The notes beneath the pieces are model-generated. The model ran no database searches and was not told the origin of the DNA. It saw only the letters and a list, made by a program, of their open reading frames with translations. From Chondrus crispus (taxonomy: Eukaryota; Rhodophyta; Florideophyceae; Gigartinales; Gigartinaceae), in the NCBI RefSeq assembly GCF_000350225.1, contig NW_005179111.1:146899-210898 (forward strand): a stretch of 64,000 nucleotides of DNA, given 5' to 3'. Shown piece after piece: positions 54,544 to 64,000 of the stretch. Positions within the stretch are counted from its first letter, which is position 1. The number at the start of each line of letters is the position of its first letter. Both the position numbers and the translations under genes were made by a program.

Positions 54544-56386
54544 CGCAAGCGAGGCGGATTCGCGCGGGATACGTCTGCGTCACAAAAAGGACGCCGAAAA
54601 ACACGATCTGTTAAGTCAGAACGACTACGCGGAGTAACCGGTGCGGCCCGCTGTACGGAAAACGAAAGGAAGCTCGCACGGCTTGGCTTACCTTATGCAG
54701 AAGAACAACGGAGTGTGATCGAATCGCACGGAGAAATGGAGAACGAGTCGTGGGACGACAAACTGAAACGAGACTGACCGATCGTCTACCCCTCCGCTGC
54801 GCGCGGTCGCACCAGATGCTGCGCTGTCAACATATTCGAACTCCGACGGCGAGATGCACGCTTGGCAAAATACGTGGCCAAACGAGGACACACGTGTCCG
54901 CAGCTGATTTGTCCTGCTTAATTTTTGCGTAAATTTTGAAGTGGGACACATGAGTCCTTATCGCACGCGCCGTGCGTAATTTTTCGGAAAATATTTTTTG
55001 CAAAATTTGAGCGGGACGCTCAAGGCGAGGAGGGGGCCATGTGGTATATCGCCAAGTGTCCACTAGTGTACATACTGTACTCGAACACCCGATGGTGTAT
55101 GACGAGGACCGCATTGGTTAATTCCCAATTCGAAAGGTAATTACCTTATCGCCCGGTAAGTTGGGCAGCGCAATTCGCGTCCGTGTACGTACTGTACTCG
55201 AATCATACCGTCTAATGTATGATACCGGCGTACCTCGCTGGCGCCCAAGTGCAGGACCGTTACTGCCCGACGTGTAGTCGTACCGTTACAGTCTGGCACT
55301 GTAAGAACGGGGACTACTGTAGTAGATATAATGAAGTAGGGAAGGGGAAGGACTCGAGTGGGTCATCGATCAACGCAGTGGCATCATCTCGAGGGCCGAC
55401 CCCTTTGTCCCTTGGTTTTGTGCCTAAGTCTTTCGCCTGACTACGTTTTCGTCTTCCCTTTTTGTACATCGAGTACAACGAAAAGTACTCCACCGCAGGG
55501 GTAACGCACGACGAGCGCTCCGCATAGCGCCCGGATTCGTCCTCCGTGACGGCGTCGCCTCCGCACGGCGTCGAATTACCACGTCGAGGACGTCGATCTG
55601 CCTTTCGTGGCATCGTTGTGTCGATGCCACGGTCCGTTCTACCAAAACTTCTCCCAACCAGCTACCAAACTCCCTTCTGTCTTGTTTTGTGGTTCTTACT
55701 ACACGTGTGCACGGCACTCGTCGCGTCTCGCACGCCTCGAACTACAGTACGACGTGTCGCAGCTCCCGCTACCCGAAGCAGGTCGAGCGCGGCACGTTCT
55801 ACTACAGCCCCACCGTATGTCGCCCACCTGCGCGATGCTACAGTGCCAAGTTGAGGAAAAGTGAAGAGGAACCAGAACGTTTGACGAAGTTTCGAAGATA
55901 TTCAAGGTACCAACTCGGGAGGCGAATGATAAGCCTACTACAGGCCCAGAGGAGCAAGCGAGACCAAGGCAGGCGAGAATTGATAATAGGGGAGGTTAAA
56001 TAAGTTAAAGCAGGAGAAAAAGAAGTCAAGACACGAAAACAAGGGAAAATATTATTTTAATGACAGCCAAAGGGTATTGTCTCGAAACATTCATTTCTCC
56101 GTTGACAAACAATACTCTTCATGTTCCCACATAAAGAATGTAATGTTTCTCAAGAAGCAAACATATATTGTTCATGGGCCATCTTATCACTGTTTCATAT
56201 GTCTGGAACTAGCGTTCTGGAACAGTACCCAGTATCATTGTCATGACAATCTAATGATCGTTCACTGACAATACTAGTGTTGTTTCTGACTTCAAAAACA
56301 GCGTTTTGGACATCGTTTCCTCTTTTCCCTAAACGTTTCGTCCAAAAACACTATTATTTATTGTTTTCCTTGTTTTTGCCTCTGCA
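54544..56386. other. Intergenic with diverged internal repeats
   Basis: No gene assigned. A block containing TACATACTGTACTCGAA (about 55067) recurs as TACGTACTGTACTCGAA (about 55187), a period near 120 bp; both are followed by a TGTATGA box. An inverted repeat with 10-bp arms lies at 55606-55631. Short ORFs on both strands lack domains. From about 55980 the sequence is AT-rich up to the gypsy relic. Confidence 0.4.
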
Positions 56387-59268
56387 GTGCGTGATACACG
56401 TTGTCCGACGTGTGGGAAGATTGAACACACGACCGAGACGTGCTGGTCCCGCTTTGCAAGAAAGAATGTGGCCCATGCGCGCCCTCATGGTAACGCTGGC
56501 GCAGAAAGCACTTATCGCGCCAAGCCTGGCAGCTCTGGCAACAACGCCGGTGGCGAGGCCAGCAGAGACTCAAAGGAAGTCACGGTCATAACTGAGACCA
56601 CCAAGGGACCATTGGTGGCAGCTACGAAACGCAACGCCGAGGGAGAGGCCTTGCCGAAGCAGTCAAAGAACTTTGAAGAAGTTTCGATTCCAAGGCTGCT
56701 GAATCCCACTCCAGTAGCACCCAGTGTAGCACGCGCCTGGAACGAGCCGCTGAGAATGCCGAGAGTGAAGCTTGCACGCCAGAAGAAGAAGAATATTTCA
56801 AAGAAGGCGGCCCTTCAGGAGCACGTCAGCATGTACAACATCGTGTCGGAGCTGGCCAATGCACCGTCTGGTCTAACCTTTGGACAACTTGTCCGTGGAG
56901 ACGCCGAAGGAGCAAGGAAGGAGATGAAGCGCCTTCTATCGAGAGTGTTGGGGCGTTCTCACGGCTTTGCGGGCTACACGGATGTCTTCCAGAGACGTCT
57001 TCGTGTGGCTATTGTTTAAGTTTATGGAACCGATGCTCAAGCATTATTGGATTCGGGTGCGGTGCCGAACATCATGTCGCCACACCTCATGAAGAGGCTT
57101 TCTCTGACGCTAGAGAGCACGAAGAAACTCAAAACTGTGGCAGAGGGGAAGAGTTCCCCGTGTGTTATATCATTGCGCCAAATACCAATCTCGTTTGGGG
57201 GACTGGTGAGCATGATGGACGTCCTTGCTGTTACGAGAACGCCGTACGACGTGATCGTTGGGATGCCGTCGTTAGAGGAGCTCCAAACGTGCATTAATCT
57301 GGGCCAACAGCATGTTCAAGTAACTGTGGGTGCTGAGACGATTCGACTAAGCCTGGAGATGGATGAAGATCGCAAAAGTCCAGGGTCCGGTACCGAAAGT
57401 GTTCCTTCGCACAATCACAAACCAAGCTGTTGGGGCTCGTCATCGGAGAAGAAAGGATTGTGGTGGATCCTGAGAAGACATCGACCATTTTGAACACCCC
57501 CGAACCGTATACAAAGACGGAGTTACGAAGCTTCCTTGGGCTAGCGGGGTACTACCGCCGATTTATTCCCGAGTTCGCAGAAGTGTCTGCGTCGTTGCAC
57601 GCTGTTACCTCTAGCAAGGTCGAATTTGCAGTTTCGGAAGAGATGCGAGCCGCTTTCTAGGAGTTGAGGCAGAGAGTGACGTCTCCTCCGCTGTTGGCGC
57701 TCCCGAAGTTTGACGAGCCCTTCGAGGCAGATGCATCCAACGTTGCAGTGGGAGCAGTTCTGGCTCAGAAGAAGGAAGATAAAAAGTTCCACCAGATACA
57801 GTACGCCAGTAGGACGATGACGGAGACTGAAAAGAAGTACTGTACCCGTGAGAAAGAAGCGTTAGCGATGATCTTCGCGCTAAAGAAGTTTCGTGTGTAT
57901 TTGCTGTCAACGCAAAAGCTCAAGTTGATTACGGATCACCAGGCCCTTCAACATGCGTTCAAAAAGAAAGACATCTACGGTAGACTCGCTCGTTGGTTTG
58001 ATTTCCTGGCGGAGTACGAATTCGAGATATTGTACCGCTCTGGCTCAAAGCATTGTGCTGCTGAATTTCTCTCGCGTCTTCAAGACGACAAGGAGAGGCG
58101 CGAAGAGGATGAGGGAGACCTGGTATACGCCGCCGCAACTTTTACGACAGGAGATATGCTGAAAGATATGGAACCTCACGTTCAGGACACATACAGTTAC
58201 TTTGATGGCGAAGAGATGGTTGAACAAGATTTCGCGCAGAGGCTCAGGATCAAGAAGAACTCCAGGCGGTTCCTTGCCTGGAACGAAAGGCTCTTTCGCA
58301 GGACGAAGAATGGGATCAGGACAATCCCTTCTCGGGAGACTGGCCTGCATATACTGCGTTCGCTGCCTGCCGACACTGGCCACTGGGATGCTACAGCCAC
58401 GAAGCAGCTCGTCTTTGACAGATACTGGTGGCCGGGAGTTCATGGCGATATCTACGCCTATGTCCAGGGATGTGAAGGCTTCCAAACGGTTGCGCCCATC
58501 CCGACGTACAAGAGCACGGATGTAATACCAGCTTTTCAGATCTTTGAGACGTTCTAAATACTTTGCCGGGCCTATCCCAAGACGAAGAACGGAAAACGTT
58601 AAATCCTGATAGCGGTCGACCATCTGACGGGTTGGACCCTGGCTTAGGCTACCGAGACCGCTACGTCGGCGGAAGTTTTCAAGTTCGTGGAGGAGATCAT
58701 CCATTCGTTTGGTCCCTCTCGGACTGTAGTCTCAGGTAACGCAACATGTTTCAACGCGACAGCGTTGAAGAACTTCATGGCACAACAGGGAATTTCGCGA
58801 AAACCGGTCCTCGCCCATGCTTCCATGTCCAAAGGAAAAGCCGAGCGTTTGGTCGGGACTATAAAGCGTTCAATTCGGAAGACGCTCTTAGGTCAGGGCG
58901 CCGCTAGCTACAAATGGGAATCCGCGCTGGAGTAGATTCTCTACGGGTACCGGCGACGTCGACTGTCGGACGGGTTCTCCCCGTTCGAGTTATGAATGGA
59001 GTGAAGCCGCCCTCGCAACCCCAGACAGATCCGAACCAAATACGGTGGGAGGGGGGGCGTTGAGGGGCACAACTTGGGACTGTTAGCGATCCTCGCGCTC
59101 CGAGTGACGAGGACTTCTAAGCGGTTGGGCAGAAAGAGCAAGAAGATGGCGGTTATCTCACAACGCCAATTCGACGTAGGCGATCAGGTTCTGGTCGCCC
59201 GAGGAACAGCATTGAGAGGGCTACAGAAGTGGTCCCTAGGAGAGTCGAAGGGGGTGGGAAGAGAGTGA
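56387..59268 (+). pseudogene. Gypsy gag-pol relic lacking the RT core
   Basis: gag C-terminus with zinc knuckle CPTCGKIEHTTETC, then protease ALLDSGAVPNIMS (about 57040). After about 57420 the sequence jumps into the RT thumb (TELRSFLGLAGYYRRFIPEF), so fingers, palm and YLDD are deleted. RNase H (ADASNVAVGA; TDHQALQHA), an integrase zinc region and a decayed integrase follow (VDHLTGW; SGNATCF where SDNGT is expected; KAERLVG). Stops lie at about 57017, 57491, 57658, 58555, 58600 and 58933, plus frame changes. No LTRs were identified. It is unrelated in sequence detail to the 16-36 kb family. Confidence 0.82.
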
Positions 59269-59269
59269 A

Positions 59270-61416
59270 TCTGCTAATGAGAAAGAAGCGGACTATGCAA
59301 CTGATATCACGAAAATGATTGAAAGTTTTACAATTCGAAAACAAAGGCAAGAATGTTTCTGCGTGTGATAGGAGGGATGAGATAGTAAGACGGCTACAAG
59401 AGTCGAACGAGCAAAACAATAATGTCGCGAAGTGTTCTGAATGTGCTCCCAAACTCTTCCTTCATTATCCAACTTATTTAGAGAAAGAAAGTTAGGGGCG
59501 CAATGAATGTGACAGGAAGAAGAGAAGTGGTGCACTGAAGTGAACTGTGAGTTGCAATTCAACTTACGTGCTCGCCAACATCGGTAAAAGTCAGCACTCG
59601 ACACGGTTCCATGGCTTGAGAATTTGGTGGAAGAGCCTGACAGACGAACAGTGGACGATAAAATGCGTGCTCATCTTAGTAGCACATTGCGTGCGGCTAT
59701 CTGTTCACATATTGTCTGCATTGCTGGCCCACGTTTTGAGCCCCCTTGACAAAGGTGCTATCGCGTGAAGTGGATCCATGAAGGAGTTGGATCCACTACG
59801 GACGGATTTATTAACAGCGCATCACTGCAGTAAGAAGCGGAGTTGATGGGGATACTCTTGCTGCGAGTGCAACAGATGCAGAGTTCCACAGCGGTATTCT
59901 GAAGTGAAGTCGGGAATACAGTCTTTGTGACTCACGCTCGTACCTTCGGGCAGACCGAGGTTCCGCTCAGAGCGCTCCTTTTATATAACTACTATGTCCG
60001 GGGGGTTTGTGAAGTCCAGCCCCTAACTGGCTTAAGTAGATCAAACTAGAACTGTCTACATCTGTTCTAGATCCTTCTACAATATTCTGGTACTGGAGTT
60101 TCTTTGGTTTACGAAAGCTTGGCATTTCTCCGCAGAGCAGTCGATCTTCGCTCTAGAACATTTCAGAGAATACTAGATCATTCTTCTCATGTCTCGCAGG
60201 GAAGAGTAACATAGGTGCCATAAACTAACAGGGAAAAGTATTGTATGGTGAATCGCTGGACTGCTTTCTACATGAAGAGTAATTCTACATTTAGCGACAC
60301 GTAAGTCAAGAGAGTTTCAGCATGATCGGACCCATACAGTTGATGGCCCGTATCTAACATGATACAGCACCGATTTCCTCACTAAAGGTTTTCCAGTAGG
60401 GGTGAAATGTAGACGGTGAAGATCGTATCAATCTTTAATTACCACTGTAGGAAGCCTGTACTTATATTAAAGCATAGGAACTAAAATGATGATGAGACTA
60501 TTGTGCTCTCCCAGATTCAGTTTGAGTCAAACGGACTAAACCATCATTGATCTCGGTCAATCCTGGTGCGCAATTATCTCCTATCAAATCTCATGTTGTC
60601 CGAAGCCTCTAACAAGCAGAATTGAGCTGCATGAAGTCATACAATCTGGAATGCATTGTGCACGCGTCTACACACGAAATGCAGTATATATTGCATACAG
60701 TTTCCGTAAGCATCCCTTAACAGAAGAAACACAGCAACATCACTAACCTGCCCAGCTCTGACCGTCGTCTGACACTTGATGCGTAATGCTAAGAGGGGCA
60801 ACCATTTTGTGCACGGAGATAGTTGTGTCATGTGAAGCAGCATCCGACACGTAGGTAAGAAAATGAAGAGATACCATAGCAACCTACAGTACGAAAATGG
60901 ACTGTGCACTTTGCACTGTTAAGATACAACATTCTCCGTATTGATTTATGACCGCATGGTGAACTTATTTGTAACACGTACATTAGCATCGGCGTTCTCG
61001 TGGATCTCAGTATTTAATGAAGAGTTACCATAAAAGGCATCGATAGTCCTCACACAGGCAGCAATCGCCGTATTCTGATAGCCTTAGTTGCATGGGTGAA
61101 ATTTTGGTATGGAAACAAAACGTTTTTGTCTGAATAGGAATTGGTTCTGGTTCCCATCGCCTTTATTTGAAACTAAAACGGGGTACATCGCGATGCCCAC
61201 ACCCACTGCCACCTAAACATACCCTTCGGGGGTAATATTACGAGCAACTACTCTTCATGAAAGGGACTGAAATTGTTCTGCGATGTATTGGCATTGAGGC
61301 TGAAACAGCTATCGTCGACTTCTAGACCAGCAAAGAATTTGATAATCCCATTGTGACCCCTTGAGTCCATTCTAACAACTGCATTCCAGGTGGTGCGGGT
61401 AGCTCAGCGAGCAGTC
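59270..61416. other. AT-rich intergenic, no gene seen
   Basis: No ORF above about 90 codons and none with domain features. A short inverted repeat (GTGGATCC ... GGATCCAC) lies near 59770-59796. Composition is clearly more AT-rich than the 44-56 kb region. Confidence 0.45.
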
Positions 61417-61710
61417 CTAATGGTGACGATTGCAGCACCACCATCCCTTGTACGGATAACGATGCAACTTGCAACGAGAGACACGGCAATAACTGCCATA
61501 GGAATACTTGTGGCATTGCTTTTTAGCAGCGCGCCTGCGTTTGACGCAACGGCACGGACATTTCTTATAAGATCGTTCTGCAACATCCACGTCCTCCGCG
61601 ACATCTTGTTGAATGGAGATGTCTTCCTCGACGCGCTTGTCGTTCACAGCAAAGGCGACTGTGACCAAGACCAGGAGGGCCAAGAGAAAACATGTGCTGC
61701 GATGAAACAT
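61417..61710 (-). CDS. Secreted cationic cysteine-rich peptide precursor
   Basis: 97 codons from ATG 61710. A clear signal peptide (MFHRSTCFLLALLVLVTVAFA, cleavage expected after AFA) is followed by an acidic propeptide (VEEDISIQQDVAEDVDVAE). The mature part is strongly basic (KKCPCRCVKRRRAAKKQC ... CRVSRCKLHRYPYKGWWCCNRHH) with eight cysteines, enough for four disulfides. An anionic pro-region paired with a cationic Cys-rich domain is typical of defensin-like antimicrobial or secreted-effector precursors; the exact family is not recognised. A TATATAAG box lies 113 bp upstream. No lesions. Confidence 0.7.
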   Translation of the reverse strand: MFHRSTCFLLALLVLVTVAFAVNDKRVEEDISIQQDVAEDVDVAERSYKKCPCRCVKRRRAAKKQCHKYSYGSYCRVSRCKLHRYPYKGWWCCNRHH

Positions 61711-61822
61711 GGTAGAGAGGTAGACCTGCTTTTCGGATGATTTGATGCTTTTTGGTTTGGATTGGAGAAAGGCGTTGTGGGGCGGGGGGTGTTGAAGGAC
61801 AAAGTAACTGGTTCAGGCATGT

Positions 61823-61830
61823 CTTATATA
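61823..61830 (-). promoter_or_regulatory. TATA box of the cysteine-rich peptide gene
   Basis: TATATAAG on the - strand, 113-120 bp before the ATG, leaving room for a 5' UTR of about 80-90 nt that is C-rich and pyrimidine-rich. Confidence 0.6.
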
Positions 61831-64000
61831 GACGCAGAGCTGTCCATGATGTTCAGGGATGAGACGGTTCCAGCTCGTTTGGTTTGTTGAGAAGAAGACT
61901 AGGCTGACACAGGCATAGGGTAATATGGCAAAGCTGTAGACAACTTGTCAGTGTTCACCAAACGCGGTGGCATTTGAGCAGGGGCTGTTTGTGATAAGAA
62001 AAGAATAGTTCTTTGATAGATTCTATCTGCGAGGCGTGTTTGAATGGTAGATATTATTTCATCTCCCTCAACTGTCTTACTATTTACCACAAGCGGAAGA
62101 GGCTTTGACTTTCTGGATGAGATGCAAAGGTTTGCTAGAATTGAAAGATGTAGGTTCCAATCAAACCGGGTGTTTTTCTCGCCGGGATTATGATGGAAAG
62201 AGGCCCCAACCCCAAAAAGTTTTGGCGGTTGAGAGATTTATATGTTTTCTCCGTAGTTAATCTGCATTGTCATTACTTTGTAAAACGTGGATCCGCGACT
62301 ACCGTTTCCGACTCTCGTATTAGGTTGAAGGCGAAAGCAACTAATGCTCACGATTAAAGTGTAGTGGTTTCCCGAAACAGTGGTGGTATTGCTGAACAGG
62401 ATTAAAACACATTACAGGAACATACTGAGGAATGAGGTAGAGAGCTGCAGTTGTGAGCTGAAAGTGGGTGGTGTTGCTTTCAAGAGATGGCCAATCATTG
62501 TCATATCTGATATCGGTTGGCCAGGACCTCATCCAAAATGCCACCGAGTGATGTGCAGATGCTACCCTAATTAAAAGAAAATAAAAGTGTATAACAGATA
62601 CAGTCTCTATACAAGGCATACACAGTCGAGATTCTCGATCTGTGTGATCTGACCATGATCAGAAAACGAATTGCGTCCGCACAGATAGTTCCAGCATGTC
62701 TCGATGGTCGATATACAGACGGGGATGGAGACACGCCCTTCTCCACAGACCAGGACAGATCCCAAAGCACGACAAAGGATCGAAGTACTCTATGCCCTCG
62801 AATAAAAGGAAAAATGGTTTTGGCCACAAATATTATTGGCCAACGATGCAACTGTGGAAAATGGAAGGAGAGCATTGATTACGATACGATTAGATCCGAA
62901 CCGATCGGTTTGCCTCGTAGACTTTTGTAGTGATACATTGGTTTCTCTTTAATGAAGAAATTGCTCCTTGAAACTATAAGACTACGTCTGCTGAAATAAT
63001 CATAAAGCATACGAAATTAATATCTAATTCATCAAGCGAATGGAATTGGGAATAGGGTTCAGAAGATGCGACCAAGATGCAAAATAGTGAAAGCAGAGTC
63101 ATTTTAACCGCGAAAAACAGAGTCCACTTTCCGAAAGTATAATATTAACCTATTTCTCCCAACCTGTAAGACATGCGGAAATTAAGGAAAGTCATGTCCT
63201 CTTCTCGGGACTGTCAGGTCGTTTCTCGTTAAGATGCGACGCAAAGAAAAACGTACTCTTGTGGATACAGTGAATACAACAATGCTTCTCATCGTTTGAG
63301 AACCAACGGAACTTCCTCAACGCATAACAGGCGCTCACCCTCACACCTATTGCCTACTCAAGCAAGGGCGAGCACGGTGATATGTAGGTGTCGGGGATAT
63401 AGTGAATTGCCCTCTCACAGCCTCGACGCCAGCCCCGATTCGTACCATGGCGCACGGCTAATTCGAACAATGTCATGATGAGCGCCAAGGAACGGCATCA
63501 ATACAACTGCTCTCGATAGACTAAATGCAATAATCAGGCAAAGACAAGGCGAAGGTTAAAGAGCGAGAAATAACACTAGCCAGAAACTGATTGCCTTGCA
63601 CGCTGACCCTATTCCTGAATTTTCCATTAGAGATACCCCTGTCCAACCGCCAGGTTGCGTGTGAACCAAAAGCGCCTCCCGCAGATGTGTTGAGATATGA
63701 AAATCTCCCGGATACCTGCAACGAGAAACCATTGAGCAGCAAGAGAATACGCTACCAAAATCTGAAACCATTCATATCAACGACGTTTTCTCTGTCGACA
63801 TTGGTGTCGTTGTCCTGTGCCGAAAAGAAGATAGCCTCCTTTGCCATAGCTCGACCCGTGACGCTTTCAAAGGGCCTTCATTTCAAACCCCTTCGCCGCA
63901 TACAAAAAGGGCGTGTCCTTAGTAAGGGCAACTGTCTCGGGTGTGTATGGGGTGAGCGCGAGGGAGGGAATAACCCAATGACAAAAGCTGTTTCATGTAT
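61831..64000. other. AT-rich right flank, no gene seen
   Basis: Only short ORFs (up to about 100 codons) without initiation context or domains. No repeats matching the rest of the window were noticed. Confidence 0.4.

Noticed and set aside
59765..59800. Inverted repeat GTGGATCC...GGATCCAC
   Set aside because: Only 8-bp arms with a longer loop; too weak to group with the long inverted duplications.
1..64000. CRISPR arrays, rRNA genes, bacterial operons or origins
   Set aside because: No regularly spaced repeats, no rRNA sequence, no ribosome-binding sites; gene content is eukaryotic.

Overview
This is a repeat-dominated eukaryotic nuclear window. There are no ribosome-binding sites, operons, rRNA genes or CRISPR arrays. 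Most of the sequence is LTR retrotransposons, pogo/Tigger-type and Tnp2-type DNA transposons, and decayed fragments of cellular genes. The few intact cellular-looking ORFs are intronless, and the GC-rich stretches alternate with AT-rich ones. That style fits a compact-gene, transposon-rich alga such as a red macroalga. A fungus or oomycete is not excluded; the organism call is inference only.

Layout. 0.87-6.5 kb: a nearly complete Ty1/copia element with 455-bp LTRs (4 differences between them) and a 5-bp target duplication (ACAGT). 7.5-16.7 kb: a graveyard of pogo/Tigger-like transposases (at least four elements). One carries two tandem LTR-like insertions that share the target CCACT. Another carries a solo LTR with a CAAAT duplication. 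16.7-36.6 kb: a Ty3/gypsy copy ('B', + strand, 5' LTR, gag, pol, truncated in RT). It is split at a CGTAT target by a 14.6-kb relative ('CD', - strand, both LTRs, gag, pol with a chromodomain). CD has about 5.7 kb between pol and its 3' LTR, holding a ~575-codon ORF on the antisense strand. 36.6-38.6 kb: a fold-back repeat and broken cellular-looking ORFs. 38.6-44.5 kb: an apparently intact two-gene DNA transposon, a 1138-aa Tnp2-like transposase divergent from a 528-aa basic/acidic protein. 44.6-52.3 kb: GC-rich gene fragments, almost all on the - strand: an MFSD5-like N-terminus, a PNPOx/ferredoxin-reductase fusion ending in a minisatellite, an O-fucosyltransferase-like ORF, and a CDC16/APC6 TPR fragment. 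52.5-54.5 kb: an unrecognised orphan ORF pair. 56.4-59.3 kb: a gypsy relic lacking the RT core. 59.3-64 kb: AT-rich sequence with one convincing small gene, a secreted cationic eight-cysteine peptide with a TATA box.

Two patterns stand out. First, near-perfect inverted duplications (arms about 15-33 bp) recur at many unrelated sites, often breaking transposon coding sequence with a reversed copy of its own flank. Second, the gypsy element CD carries a long antisense ORF next to its 3' LTR.
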